The notes beneath the pieces are model-generated. The model worked only from the letters and a program-made list of their open reading frames with translations, had not been told where the DNA came from and searched no databases. From positions 1,674,001 through 1,738,000 of the forward strand of contig NZ_AP023055.1 in NCBI RefSeq assembly GCF_019703835.1: a stretch of 64,000 nt of DNA, read 5' to 3'. Made by a program: the position numbers and the translations under genes. This document shows, in pieces, positions 43,401-52,806 of the stretch (its first letter is position 1; each line of letters starts with the position of its first letter). Source of the DNA: Thaumasiovibrio subtropicus (lineage in GTDB: Bacteria; Pseudomonadota; Gammaproteobacteria; Enterobacterales; Vibrionaceae).

Positions 43401-44318
43401 CTAGTTTCTCTCATTTGTAATATAGGAAAACCGTAAATCACTGGCTTCTAGCATGCGCCGGAACTCTTCAGTCAGCCAATGCGCCACCTTGCTTGTTGCA
43501 CCATCGCGCCGCTTCACAACCCCGACTTCCACGATGAGCGCTTGCTGAATATGCTGCGGACAAAGCTCTACCACTTCGTCTTTAAACCAATCAGACTCAG
43601 AGACATGTGATGGCACCAAGGCCCACCCCAAGTTGCGAATCACCATTTCAGTAATGAAGAAATAACTGTCAATATGCCAATGGTTCGCACTGAGGGGTTT
43701 ATCGCGACCCACCCCTGTTCGGTCACAAATGACCAACTGACGATGGGCTTGCAGTTCGGCAACGGTTGGCGCTGAAGACTGTGCTAAAGGGTGTGTTGGC
43801 GAGACGATTAATCGTTGATCAAACTGCCCTACGGACTGGAAATCCAGATTGTCGGGTAAATCACCATGTCGGAACATTAAGCCAAAGTCTGCTCGCCCTT
43901 CCATGACCGCTTGAAGAACATCGTCACGTGAACCGTGAATAAACGTCATACGAATACCGGGAAACTGCTCTTCAAGAGCAACCAAGACTTGATAAAAGGA
44001 GCCGACCGGCACGGCCTCATCACCCGCCAGTACTAAAGAAATCTGCTCACTCTGAGCAGCAGTGAGTGCTCGAGAATTCAAGCGCTCACATTGCGCCAAC
44101 ACGGATGTTGCATCCGTCAGCATCTCTTTTCCTAAGTCAGTCAGCACGGGTAACTTGGCGCGACGGTCAAAAAGCTCAAAGCCCAGATCGGCTTCAAGAT
44201 TGGCAATCGCACTACTCACCCGTGATTGTGCTTTACCTAAGTGCCGTGCTGCGGCAGAAAAGGAACCTAGCTTGGCCGCGGTAACAAATGATTGAAGTTG
44301 ATCTAATGTCCAGTTCAT
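43401..44318 (-). CDS. LysR-family transcriptional regulator
   Basis: 305 aa from the ATG at 44318 (MNWTLDQLQSFV), preceded by GAGGAG; a longer frame to 44375 has no support. The N-terminal helix-turn-helix is AAKLGSFSAAARHLGKAQSR (about residues 14-33), followed by the LysR effector domain. It is divergent from the MATE exporter gene, 124 bases away, and so is its likely regulator. Confidence 0.93.
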   Translation of the reverse strand: MNWTLDQLQSFVTAAKLGSFSAAARHLGKAQSRVSSAIANLEADLGFELFDRRAKLPVLTDLGKEMLTDATSVLAQCERLNSRALTAAQSEQISLVLAGDEAVPVGSFYQVLVALEEQFPGIRMTFIHGSRDDVLQAVMEGRADFGLMFRHGDLPDNLDFQSVGQFDQRLIVSPTHPLAQSSAPTVAELQAHRQLVICDRTGVGRDKPLSANHWHIDSYFFITEMVIRNLGWALVPSHVSESDWFKDEVVELCPQHIQQALIVEVGVVKRRDGATSKVAHWLTEEFRRMLEASDLRFSYITNERN

Positions 44319-44442
44319 CGCACTTATCTCCTCACTCAACCCCGCCAATGTATCCGATTTCCGGATGGTAACCAACTTTCATACATCTCTTTGAGTTATA
44401 TAATCCCCCGCAATTCATCGAATCTTGGTCAAGAGTGTATTC

Positions 44443-45807
44443 ATGCAAGACAACACCATCGCGGTTAACAAATCTGACTCCATCGCAAAAACCTTCTGGC
44501 GATTCGCGATCCCCTCACTGGCAGCAATGATCGTCAACGGTCTCTATCAAGTCATCGATGGCATCTTCGTCGGCCATTACATTGGTTTTGAAGGGCTTGC
44601 CGGCATCAACATGGCTTGGCCTGCACTCGGTGCCATCATGGGTTTCGGGATCATGATTGGCATGGGCGGGGGAACCCTTATCTCGATTGCCCGTGGCGAA
44701 AAAGCGCTCGATAAGGCAAAACTCGCCTTATCGACATCGATTTGGCTCATCATTCTCTTTGGTGCGTTAAGTATGGCGATCTTGCAAATGGGGGGTGAGC
44801 GTTTTCTACTCCTTCAGAATGGTGAAGGTCGTCCATTAGCTTATGGGCTCGACTATATTGGTGTGTTTTCTTATGGTGCCGTGTTTTCGATCGCAGCCTG
44901 TGCGCTTCCCACGTTGGTAAGAAATGACGATAGCCCAAAAATCGCTACCGCTTTAACCGTCATTAGCGCCTTACTCAATATTGTCTTAGATTACCTGTTT
45001 ATAGGCGTATTTCAGTGGGGGCTGAAGGGGGCAGCCATCGCGACCTTAATATCGCAAGTTGTCGTGGTCGTCCTTGGATTGGGGTACTTTTTGGTAGCAA
45101 GCCAAGCATTAAAACTTCGCCAAGCACCTTTCTCAATCAAAGAAGCGTGGCGCATCGTGACGATTGGTGCCTCTAGCCTACTCATGTTTATCTATTTTGG
45201 CTTTATCATCGCCTTTCACAATAGTTTACTCATGAGCTATGGTTCAGCGGTCCATGTGGGTGCTTTTGCCATCATAGGTTATATCGCGACGATGTACTAT
45301 TTGACCGCAGAAGGCATTGCAGGTGGCCTACAACCTCCTGTCAGCTATTATTTGGGCGCACAGGAGTACGTGAAAATAGAGAAAACGGTCAAGCTCGCGT
45401 TCTCAGTCATTCTGGGTGCAGGTCTCCTCACCTTAGCCGTACTAAATGTGTTCCCAGACACCATCATCAACATATTCTCGCGAGGAGACAGCGCACTACT
45501 CGAAGCCGCATCTCACGGCATGCGCTTACACTTAAGCGCGATCTTTTTAGATGGTTTCTTGTTTCTTGCGTCGATCTATTTCATGGCGGTCGATAAAGGG
45601 GGCAAAGCCTTGGTTATCGCGGCAGGCAATATGGTTGTTCAAATACCTTTCTTGTACGCGCTACCTCAATGGTTCGGCATTGATGGTGTGTGGCTCGCGG
45701 TACCGCTTTCAAATGTCGCACTGACGCTCGTCATTGCCCCTATGCTTTGGAAAGATATGAAGTCCCTCTCTAAGCAGCAAGTCCCTGCTGATAGCATCAT
45801 TGCCTAG
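44443..45807 (+). CDS. MATE-family multidrug/metabolite exporter
   Basis: 454 aa from the ATG at 44443; a TTG at 44425 is possible. Twelve hydrophobic helices in two halves, with MATE blocks such as RFAIPSLAAMIVNGLYQVID and AWPALGAIMGFGIMIGMGGG. MATE proteins export cations or drugs in exchange for Na+ or H+. Divergent from a LysR regulator. The substrate is unknown. Confidence 0.92.
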   Translation: MQDNTIAVNKSDSIAKTFWRFAIPSLAAMIVNGLYQVIDGIFVGHYIGFEGLAGINMAWPALGAIMGFGIMIGMGGGTLISIARGEKALDKAKLALSTSIWLIILFGALSMAILQMGGERFLLLQNGEGRPLAYGLDYIGVFSYGAVFSIAACALPTLVRNDDSPKIATALTVISALLNIVLDYLFIGVFQWGLKGAAIATLISQVVVVVLGLGYFLVASQALKLRQAPFSIKEAWRIVTIGASSLLMFIYFGFIIAFHNSLLMSYGSAVHVGAFAIIGYIATMYYLTAEGIAGGLQPPVSYYLGAQEYVKIEKTVKLAFSVILGAGLLTLAVLNVFPDTIINIFSRGDSALLEAASHGMRLHLSAIFLDGFLFLASIYFMAVDKGGKALVIAAGNMVVQIPFLYALPQWFGIDGVWLAVPLSNVALTLVIAPMLWKDMKSLSKQQVPADSIIA

Positions 45808-45831
45808 CCAAATGACAAATAATCGGCAAAA

Positions 45832-45857
45832 AAAGCCCAGCCAAATGGCTGGGCTTT
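45832..45857. terminator. Bidirectional terminator between MATE gene and its convergent neighbour
   Basis: AAAGCCCAGCCA pairs with TGGCTGGGCTTT (12 bp) around AA, with A-rich and T-rich flanks. Confidence 0.9.
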
Positions 45858-45880
45858 CTCTCTTTCACATCGCGCGGCGC

Positions 45881-46369
45881 TTAGATACCAGCACGTTTGA
45901 ACAACCCTGCCATCAACGCAGAGCCAGATTTCATCTGTTTGGACTTCGAGGTCAAATCACGGACCAAATCATCCGCTTTAATTTCTTTCGCAATGTAGAT
46001 CATGGTGCGATAGACATCGCCTGAGTTCTTCACTCGATCTTTATCACTCATAGGTTGAAGCAGTTTCATTGCTTCGCCACCCGATAACTTGTTCTCTACC
46101 GCATGAAACTTCACGGCATCTAGCAGGCGATCCATGTCCGCAACGAACTCAGAATTTTCGCCACCTTGCTCTTTAATCGATTTCATCGTGCGTTTGCGCA
46201 CCATGTTAATCACGAAGGTAGGGCGGTTCATCACTTTGTAAGCAATGAAAGCACCAACTAGCAGCACACCAATCACGCCGAACACCCACACCCAGATTGA
46301 AGTTGTCTCTTCTGGAAGTTGGGATACGATCTCTGCGGTGCTGGCTATGGACTCTGGTACATCAGACAT
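45881..46369 (-). CDS. Single-pass membrane protein of unknown function
   Basis: 162 aa. A short acidic N-terminus, one transmembrane helix (about residues 25-46, VWVFGVIGVLLVGAFIAYKV), then a basic helical cytoplasmic domain of about 115 residues (RPTFVINMVRKRTMKSIKEQ). No known domain recognised. Single gene, convergent with the MATE gene. Confidence 0.7.
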   Translation of the reverse strand: MSDVPESIASTAEIVSQLPEETTSIWVWVFGVIGVLLVGAFIAYKVMNRPTFVINMVRKRTMKSIKEQGGENSEFVADMDRLLDAVKFHAVENKLSGGEAMKLLQPMSDKDRVKNSGDVYRTMIYIAKEIKADDLVRDLTSKSKQMKSGSALMAGLFKRAGI

Positions 46370-46611
46370 ATTTTGAAACCTTTCTAACTCTAAAACTGTA
46401 ACGTCGATACATTATGCCCTCTACCTCGCAGAAACCATGCTATTTATCAAATTTCTTTCGAATAGGGCGACACGCGTCAAGATTATAACAATCTCTTATA
46501 AAATCCACCCCTTTCGTCTTGAAAAATTCACCTTCAAAACCGCTTATTTTTCACCCCGAATCGGCGCATTCACCTAGGATGATCAGTAGGTGTGGTACAG
46601 AGAGGCGAATA

Positions 46612-47232
46612 ATGAAAAGACGACAGCTATTGAAGTTATCTGCATACGCCGCAACCTGTTTCATTTTTTCTAATCCAATTCAGGCTTTTATGGCATGTTC
46701 GAAGTACGACCAATTTGGTGTCCAGCTTTGTGAAGCGGGCATTTTATCACCGGTATTTGCGAAACATATTTCTCCTCAACATCACACCTTTTTTATTCAA
46801 TGGAGTTGGGCTGCCAGCTTAGAAACCATATTGCACTATTACGGTTTACAACTTTCCCAAACCGAAATAGCGGCACAGCTGTGGGGAAAAATAGACCAAC
46901 AACCGCTTGCCGAAAATGAAATATTGCGCAGTTTCAATCGTGAATGGACCGATACTAATGGACAACGCTTCAGGATAGATTGTGAACCCCTCGCGCATAC
47001 GCCCTTAAATGCGGCAGAAGATTTGAGTAAGAACCGGCCGGTGCTGATCATCTCTTCTGGTCACGCTATGGTACTGACCGCCATTCGCTATCGGCAAATT
47101 GACAATGGACGGCAGCAGATCATTGATGCCAATGTCAGTGACCCTTGGCCACAAAACGCAAAAAAACAGCTCAGCGCCAGAGAATGGCAAGAAGCGAAGT
47201 TACTTGCACGTATTAGAGTCAGTCGGTTATGA
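46612..47232 (+). CDS. Papain-like (C39/C70-type) protein with Ser in place of catalytic Cys
   Basis: 206 aa. The N-terminus MKRRQLLKLSAYAATCFIFS has a twin-arginine motif and hydrophobic stretch, suggesting Tat export. The block QWSWAASLETILHYYG (about residues 64-79) is the papain-like motif normally written with CWAA, but the nucleophile position is Ser65. His151 in GHAMVLTAI and the later DANVSDPWP match the rest of the catalytic layout. So it is either an inactive pseudo-peptidase or a serine variant. The start at 46612 is set by GAGAGG upstream; a longer frame to 46519 is unlikely. Confidence 0.75.
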   Translation: MKRRQLLKLSAYAATCFIFSNPIQAFMACSKYDQFGVQLCEAGILSPVFAKHISPQHHTFFIQWSWAASLETILHYYGLQLSQTEIAAQLWGKIDQQPLAENEILRSFNREWTDTNGQRFRIDCEPLAHTPLNAAEDLSKNRPVLIISSGHAMVLTAIRYRQIDNGRQQIIDANVSDPWPQNAKKQLSAREWQEAKLLARIRVSRL

Positions 47233-47260
47233 CGCGATTAACGTGTCTCTTTGAGTAGTT

Positions 47261-47278
47261 TGAGGTGGCTTGAGTATA
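47261..47278 (-). repeat. Dispersed intergenic repeat, copy 4 (left arm of an inverted pair)
   Basis: TGAGGTGGCTTGAGTATA; 17 of its bases are the exact reverse complement of the copy at 47499-47515. Confidence 0.8.
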
Positions 47279-47498
47279 AACATTTTTACTTTTTAACTGG
47301 GATGATTTTTCATCTATCCCGGTAATTATCCTAAATTAACAACAATACCCCGTTCAAAATAACCACAAATAGAACAAATAATTAACAACACCTACCGAGT
47401 TAAATAACACCTATTGATAAAGTGGTTTATTTGTGACGCTAAACAGCGTAAATATAGGCTAAAGAAAATGCCTTTGATATGTGATTTGTCGCATTAAT

Positions 47499-47515
47499 TA
47501 TACTCAAGCCACCTC
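47499..47515 (+). repeat. Dispersed intergenic repeat, copy 5 (right arm of an inverted pair)
   Basis: TATACTCAAGCCACCTC, exact inverted partner of 47262-47278. Confidence 0.8.
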
Positions 47516-47611
47516 CTCCTGATGAGTCTACGTATAAAGCGGTTAAACAGAGAACAATCCAACAAATACATCTCAAAGTCATTTTAAAATAAAACTCCAC
47601 AGGAGAAACCC

Positions 47612-48604
47612 ATGCTCAACATTGCCTTTTTTAGTGCAAAGGGTTACGACGAAACGTCATTTAACCAAGTTAATCAAGATTTTAACTACCAGCTTCATTA
47701 CCATGATTTCCGTCTATCGACGAAAACAGCAAAGATGGCCGATGGCTGTGAGGTGGTCTGCGCCTTCGTCAACGATGATCTTTCCGAACCCGTCTTGACC
47801 CGCCTCGCGCTTCAAGGAACACGGTTAATTGTGATGCGCTGCGCGGGCTATGATCGCGTTGACCTTGTTGCTGCCCAAAAACTGGGAATTCGCGTCGCTC
47901 GCGTACCTGCCTATTCTCCAGAGGCTGTCGCCGAGCATACCGTTGGCTTGATGATGACGCTTAATCGTCGTTTTCATAAAGCTTATCAACGTACTCGTGA
48001 TGCGAACTTCTCCCTTGACGGTCTAGTTGGCTTCAACTTTTATGGCAAAACCGTCGGTGTTATCGGCACAGGAAAGATAGGCATTGCCACCATGCGGATC
48101 TTAAAAGGGCTCGGTATGGACGTATTGTGCTTTGACCCATTTGAGAACCCACAGGCATTAGAAATGGGCGCAAGATACAGCTCGTTAGACGAAATCTACG
48201 CTAAAGCCGATGTCATCACTTTACATTGCCCAATGACACCGGATAATTACCATCTTCTCAACGCAAATGCCTTTGGTAAAATGCGCGACGGCGTCATGAT
48301 CATCAACACTAGCCGTGGCGGTTTACTCGATGCAGATGCCGCGATAGAAGCACTGAAAGCGAGCCGCATTGGTGCGCTAGGACTTGATGTTTACGAGGAA
48401 GAGAAAGAGCTGTTCTTCGAAGACAAGTCGAATGATGTCATTACCGATGATACGTTCCGTCGCCTCTCCGCCTGCCATAATGTTGTCTTCACTGGGCACC
48501 AAGCCTTCTTAACCGAAGATGCATTGGCCAACATCGCGACTACAACGCTACAAAATGTCAGCGATTTTGCGCAAGGGAAAAGCAGCGACACCGTGCTCGT
48601 CTGA
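47612..48604 (+). CDS. ldhA: Fermentative D-lactate dehydrogenase
   Basis: 330 aa, one residue from E. coli LdhA. Conserved features: RCAGYDRVDL with the substrate Arg, GVIGTGKIG NAD-binding motif (about residue 148), NTSRGGLLD, GLDVYEEE and GHQAFLT with the catalytic His. It reduces pyruvate to D-lactate with NADH in fermentation. AGGAG lies 9 bases before the ATG. It is followed 66 bases later by yjjX in the same direction. Confidence 0.96.
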   Translation: MLNIAFFSAKGYDETSFNQVNQDFNYQLHYHDFRLSTKTAKMADGCEVVCAFVNDDLSEPVLTRLALQGTRLIVMRCAGYDRVDLVAAQKLGIRVARVPAYSPEAVAEHTVGLMMTLNRRFHKAYQRTRDANFSLDGLVGFNFYGKTVGVIGTGKIGIATMRILKGLGMDVLCFDPFENPQALEMGARYSSLDEIYAKADVITLHCPMTPDNYHLLNANAFGKMRDGVMIINTSRGGLLDADAAIEALKASRIGALGLDVYEEEKELFFEDKSNDVITDDTFRRLSACHNVVFTGHQAFLTEDALANIATTTLQNVSDFAQGKSSDTVLV

Positions 48605-48670
48605 TATTCGCAACTCTCACTTGCAGCGCATGGACTCGAATGCGCTGCAATTATTTAGGAATACGACACC

Positions 48671-49210
48671 ATGTCCAACATACTCACCGTTATCGTAGGT
48701 TCGCAAAATCCCGTCAAAGTGAGCGCCGTCAAGAATGCGCTGCAGTCCGTTTACCCAGATGCGGACATCGAGTGCCAAGGCGTCGACGCGCCATCCGGTG
48801 TGCCCGATCAACCCATGACCGCCGCAGAAACTCGCGCTGGCGCGTTGAACCGCATGCATTTTTGCCGCAACCATCATCATGCTGACTTTTATGCGGCGAT
48901 TGAAGGTGGGTTAGAAGTGCTGGAAGATGGTCCTGTCACCTGTGCTTATGTGGCAATTGCGGATAACCAAAGAACGTCAGTAGGGCGCAGTGCTGCCTTA
49001 CCCCTTCCTCAAGCCGTCTATGATGGCCTCGTCGCTGGAGATGAGCTCAGTGATGTAATCGACGCCCAATTTGGTACGCAAAACATCAAACACAAAGAAG
49101 GCGCAATGGGGCTACTCACCAATGGCCTAGCAACACGAGAATCCACCTATCGCCAAGCGCTGATTTTGGCTCTCGCCCCCTTTATGCACCCGCTTAGCTT
49201 TTCTGCATAA
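48671..49210 (+). CDS. yjjX: Inosine/xanthosine triphosphatase YjjX
   Basis: 179 aa. The motif VGSQNPVKVSAVKNAL at the N-terminus, PDQPMTAAETRAGALNR, YAAIEGGLE and KEGAMGLLTNGLATRESTYR are the YjjX signature. The enzyme hydrolyses ITP and XTP, cleaning damaged nucleotides from the pool. Possibly in a transcript with ldhA. Confidence 0.94.
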   Translation: MSNILTVIVGSQNPVKVSAVKNALQSVYPDADIECQGVDAPSGVPDQPMTAAETRAGALNRMHFCRNHHHADFYAAIEGGLEVLEDGPVTCAYVAIADNQRTSVGRSAALPLPQAVYDGLVAGDELSDVIDAQFGTQNIKHKEGAMGLLTNGLATRESTYRQALILALAPFMHPLSFSA

Positions 49211-49402
49211 CAACGCTAAGTTATCGTCTCGACGGCAGGCTTTCCTCCCAAGCCTGCATATTAACATCCCCTACCAGCACCATGATAAGACACGAACGCT
49301 GATCAGGCTTGCGGGCATTGTTTGAGGATAGCGGCAACAATCCAACCCAATAAAGCGCTGCTATACTGATACTTATTCTTAATAAGCACCAGAGTATCCT
49401 CC

Positions 49403-50368
49403 ATGCAAATCCCTGATAAACCAGAGAATGAAGAAAGTCGACTTGCAAGCCTACGCGGTCTCAAGGTGCTAGATACCGAGCCTGAAGAACGCTATGACCG
49501 CATTACACGATTAGCAAGGCGCTTGTTTAACGTCCCGATCGCGTTAGTCAGTTTGGTCGATGAAAACCGCCAATGGTTCAAGTCTTGCTTTGGGCTTGAC
49601 GTCACCGAGACGCCTAGAGACATCTCATTCTGTGGCCATGCGATTTTAGATAACAAACCGTTCATCATCGAAGATGCCCGAGAGGATTCACGCTTCGCCG
49701 ATAACCCGTTGGTAACAGGTCCGCCTCACATTCGCTTTTATGCGGGTATTCCTCTTGTTCACGAAGATGGCGAAAAACTGGGTACACTGTGTATCATTGA
49801 TAGCGAACCTCACACCCTTTCCTGTGAAGAGATTGAAGATCTCATTGACCTCGCCAAAATGGCCGAGAGAGAGCTGGCAGCGTCAAAAAATGCGGCACTA
49901 GATGAGTTAACGCAGATTTCTAACCGACGTGGCTTTATGGCACTCGCGAGCAAAAGCATCACTTACTGCAAAGTGGCTCAATACCCTTTCTCAGTGGCCT
50001 TTCTCGATATCAATGACTTCAAACCCATCAATGACAAGTTTGGTCATCAAGAGGGCGATTTTGCCCTGCAAACCTTCGCTAACTTAATGCGCGTCAGCTT
50101 CAGAGAATCGGATGTTTTCGCCCGAATTGGTGGCGATGAATTTGTCATCTTCATGTCGGGCGCGTCTAGGAATGTCGCTCAGGTTGCACTCAATCGCTTT
50201 AGAGAAAGTGTAAAAAGTTTCAATAAAGAGGCTAATCGTGGCTACGATCTCTGCTTTAGTGAGGGGATTGCTTCAGCCAAGCCCAACGAAGATGTGTCAC
50301 TGGAAGCGATGCTAGAAGAAGCTGACAAAGCCATGTATAAGCACAAACAGCGATTCAAAACAGCGTAG
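49403..50368 (+). CDS. GAF-GGDEF diguanylate cyclase
   Basis: 321 aa. GAF domain (about residues 25-155; LARRLFNVPIALVSLVDENR, SFCGHAI, FYAGIPLV) and GGDEF domain (about 165-320). The active site reads RIGGDEFVIF, and an RxxD product-inhibition site (RESD) lies 5 residues before GGDEF. It should make c-di-GMP from two GTP in response to a ligand of the GAF domain, which has the FRMsr/bacteriophytochrome-like CGHAI pattern. Cytoplasmic. Confidence 0.95.
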   Translation: MQIPDKPENEESRLASLRGLKVLDTEPEERYDRITRLARRLFNVPIALVSLVDENRQWFKSCFGLDVTETPRDISFCGHAILDNKPFIIEDAREDSRFADNPLVTGPPHIRFYAGIPLVHEDGEKLGTLCIIDSEPHTLSCEEIEDLIDLAKMAERELAASKNAALDELTQISNRRGFMALASKSITYCKVAQYPFSVAFLDINDFKPINDKFGHQEGDFALQTFANLMRVSFRESDVFARIGGDEFVIFMSGASRNVAQVALNRFRESVKSFNKEANRGYDLCFSEGIASAKPNEDVSLEAMLEEADKAMYKHKQRFKTA

Positions 50369-50382
50369 TGACACTCGCATAG

Positions 50383-50406
50383 AAAAAGGGGCTTTTTGCC
50401 CCTTCT
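50383..50406. terminator. Hairpin behind the cyclase gene
   Basis: AAGGGGC pairs with GCCCCTT around T5. The T tract after it is weak, but it is well placed between two convergent genes. Confidence 0.65.
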
Positions 50407-50416
50407 TAACGCCTTA

Positions 50417-50437
50417 GACTCAAACCACCTCAAGATA
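50417..50437 (+). repeat. Dispersed intergenic repeat, copy 6
   Basis: ACTCAAACCACCTCAAGATA lies within this span: the family motif in forward orientation, between two convergent genes. Confidence 0.7.
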
Positions 50438-50461
50438 CATAGAGAGGTCGCTTTACAGCAT

Positions 50462-51457
50462 CTACACCACTTCATCCGCAGGGAAAATGACCCCCGTCTG
50501 ACTGCGTGCTTCTGTGAGGATTCGACTTGTCAGTTTCGAGCGCATCACCGCTTCGCGATCGACCATCCCCGTCAACACTTGCTCAGCAAAAAATGCCGCT
50601 TCGTACTGCATGGAATTTTCAAACTGATCAACCGAAATCAGTTGGGCTTGCTCGCCTCGCGGTTTCCACCAGATTTTATCCAACTCGGAGATCTGCTCGA
50701 TAATCAGTGTGCCTTCCTCGCCTTGAATCTCACTGTGAAGACCGGAATCAGAGACCTTAGAGTGCTGAATAACCACATCAAAGTCGAGATAGCGAAGCAT
50801 CACTGTGCCATGACCATCAACACCGGAGTCCAATAAGCGCGCTGTTGCGGTGACGGACGTCGGCGCTGAGAATAATGAGGCTGCCGTTGCGACACAGTAA
50901 AAGCCGATATCGACCAATGAACCATTGGAAAAAGCGGGATTAAAGGTATTGGGGTTCTCACCATTGAGGTATTTTTGATAGCGGGAAGAGTACTGACAAT
51001 AGTTAAAGACCGCTTTATGAATCGGCCCCAACTTAGGCAAGCACTCTTTGAGAATCGCCATGTTTGGCAAGTAATCAGTCTTAAATGCCTCAAACAACAC
51101 CACATTGTATTGCTTCGCAGCCGCATAAAGGGCTTCGACTTCGCGGCGATTTGAGCCAAGCGGTTTTTCACAAATGACATGCTTACCCGCGGCCATCATC
51201 TGCATGGCTTGATCATGGTGAAGGGAGTTAGGGCTCGCAATATAGACAGCGTCTATCGTCGTCGCTTTGGCCAATGCATCAAGCTGATCGTAACATTGGA
51301 TGGTATTAGGCTCCGTCACAAATTGACTCGCAAAACGTTCAGCAGAGGTCATTGAACGCGAGTAGACCCCGGCCAATTGCCACTGTTCCGTTGCCAATGC
51401 CGCCTGAACATACCTTTCCGTTATCCAGTTTGTGCCGATGATAGCGAACTTCAACAT
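50462..51457 (-). CDS. Gfo/Idh/MocA-family oxidoreductase
   Basis: 331 aa. The NAD(P)-binding N-terminus reads FAIIGTNWITERYVQAAL with a modified glycine motif. The EKPLGSNRREVEALY block carries the catalytic Lys of the family (ICEKPLG). The C-terminal alpha/beta domain is present. Such enzymes oxidise or reduce sugars and related alcohols; the substrate here is unknown. The ATG at 51457 is chosen with AAGGA 9 bases before it. Not obviously linked with the carbohydrate locus 25 kb away. Confidence 0.9.
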   Translation of the reverse strand: MLKFAIIGTNWITERYVQAALATEQWQLAGVYSRSMTSAERFASQFVTEPNTIQCYDQLDALAKATTIDAVYIASPNSLHHDQAMQMMAAGKHVICEKPLGSNRREVEALYAAAKQYNVVLFEAFKTDYLPNMAILKECLPKLGPIHKAVFNYCQYSSRYQKYLNGENPNTFNPAFSNGSLVDIGFYCVATAASLFSAPTSVTATARLLDSGVDGHGTVMLRYLDFDVVIQHSKVSDSGLHSEIQGEEGTLIIEQISELDKIWWKPRGEQAQLISVDQFENSMQYEAAFFAEQVLTGMVDREAVMRSKLTSRILTEARSQTGVIFPADEVV

Positions 51458-51600
51458 CACATCGCTTCCTTGCAGAGTACCAAAAACATCAGTCTAACGA
51501 ATAATTTACGCAATAACCAAAGTCTGCTTCAAAAAAATGTCAAAATCCGTCTTCATCTTTAAAAAAAGGGCTGACACATAACTACCATTAATTCATATAG

Positions 51601-52269
51601 TTACGAAAAAACCATAAACACCAAGGGTGCGAGCAGTGACGTGATCACTCCACATAGTACCAAGGCCATCGAACTCATTGCGGCATCTTGGTGATGTTCT
51701 TCGACGGCACGTGCAGTACCCAATGCATGTGACACAGAACCAATGGCCAATCCACGCGCAATCGGTGATGAAATGCCCATCATACGTAGAATGGGATAGC
51801 CAAACAGGGCGCCGAATAGCCCGGCCACCAGCACCATCAAGGCTGAAATGGTGGTTTCTCCACCTAACCCTTCGGTGACTGACATCGCTATCGGCGTCGT
51901 CACCGATTTCGGTAACACCGCCGCAACCAATTCCAACTCAGCCCCCAACAGTAAGGCAGCCCCCGCGCCACTGAGCATCGCCAATAAACTACCGACAAGA
52001 CAGGCACTCAGTAACAAGCGCCATTGCGCTTTGATAGCTGGCAATTGGGCATACAAGGGGTAAGCAAGTGCAACGACGGCAGGTTGTAGCATTAAGTGGA
52101 TCGCCTGATTACCCTCAAAATAGGTCTCATAAGGCACTTCTAGCAGCAACAATGTCGGGATCAACACCAATAAACTAAACAGTAATGGGTTACTGAGAGG
52201 GTGCTTGACGCGCTGCGCTAGAAAACGGCATGAATAGAATACAACCAGTGTCAAAACTAACCAGATCAT
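51601..52269 (-). CDS. LrgB/CidB-family membrane protein
   Basis: 222 aa, six to seven transmembrane helices. The family blocks PKSVTTPIAMSVTEGLGG and GLAIGSVSHALGTARAVE are clear. With LrgA-type proteins it forms a holin-like or metabolite-transport pair (the Bacillus PftAB pair takes up pyruvate). Its ATG overlaps the stop of the upstream lrgA-like gene (ATGA). Confidence 0.94.
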   Translation of the reverse strand: MIWLVLTLVVFYSCRFLAQRVKHPLSNPLLFSLLVLIPTLLLLEVPYETYFEGNQAIHLMLQPAVVALAYPLYAQLPAIKAQWRLLLSACLVGSLLAMLSGAGAALLLGAELELVAAVLPKSVTTPIAMSVTEGLGGETTISALMVLVAGLFGALFGYPILRMMGISSPIARGLAIGSVSHALGTARAVEEHHQDAAMSSMALVLCGVITSLLAPLVFMVFS

Positions 52270-52604
52270 CTGACACCTCGCTCACAAAGCCAGCCAATCA
52301 GTATCAATACCACCAATGAACTCAATAGGTTACTCACAATCAATGTCAGACCATGTTCGCGAATAATATCCCCTTGTACCATCAAACCGACACTGATCGG
52401 CACAAATAATAGCGCCATGTGTTTCATGATCAGGTCACTACCCGGCCTCACCCATTCTGAGGGAATCATTTTTACAACCATGGCGGCAAAGAGGCTGAGC
52501 ATGCCGACAATCGAGCCCGGAAAAGGCAAGGCGAGCCAATCGGCGAGAAAGTTACCCAGATAGGTAAAAGCAAAGATAATTAAGAATGCGCGTAATAACT
52601 TCAT
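52266..52604 (-). CDS. LrgA/CidA-family membrane protein
   Basis: 112 aa with four transmembrane helices and the family block LPFPGSIVGMLSLFAAM followed by WVRPGSDLIMKHMALLFVPI. Partner of the LrgB-like protein encoded with a 4-base overlap. Roles proposed for the family are control of lysis and pyruvate uptake; with ldhA and dcuC nearby, a link with fermentative metabolism is possible but inferred. The ATG at 52604 is used. Confidence 0.93.
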   Translation of the reverse strand: MKLLRAFLIIFAFTYLGNFLADWLALPFPGSIVGMLSLFAAMVVKMIPSEWVRPGSDLIMKHMALLFVPISVGLMVQGDIIREHGLTLIVSNLLSSLVVLILIGWLCERGVR

Positions 52605-52652
52605 AGGCAAAATGAGAAATGAATCACACTTTGCAGTGTACTAAATCAACAG

Positions 52653-52680
52653 AAACGGCGCTATAGGTATAGCGCCGTTT
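52653..52680. terminator. Hairpin between dcuC and the lrgAB pair
   Basis: AAACGGCGCTATA and TATAGCGCCGTTT are perfect 13-bp arms around GG. It lies 127 bases beyond the dcuC stop and upstream of lrgA; the T tract is short. Likely the dcuC terminator. Confidence 0.65.
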
Positions 52681-52806
52681 CCTCCCCAAATAACAATTAA
52701 TTACGAAAGCAAGTTGATCATATTGGCGACCATTATCGCCAACACGCCACGATGCTCGCCTATCCGAGGCATAGATTGAGGCACAGTATCCTCACGCCAT
52801 CCCGTA

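Larger units (their letters stand above)
47233..47611. other. Gap with paired inverted repeats, upstream of ldhA
   Basis: Two copies of the dispersed repeat in opposite orientation (47261-47278 and 47499-47515) bracket about 220 AT-rich bases. The ldhA promoter probably lies within or just after this segment. No gene is seen. Confidence 0.6.

Noticed and set aside
47261-47515. attC site of an integron cassette
   Set aside because: The repeats lack the paired R/L core sites of attC and are not followed by a cassette-like gene array.
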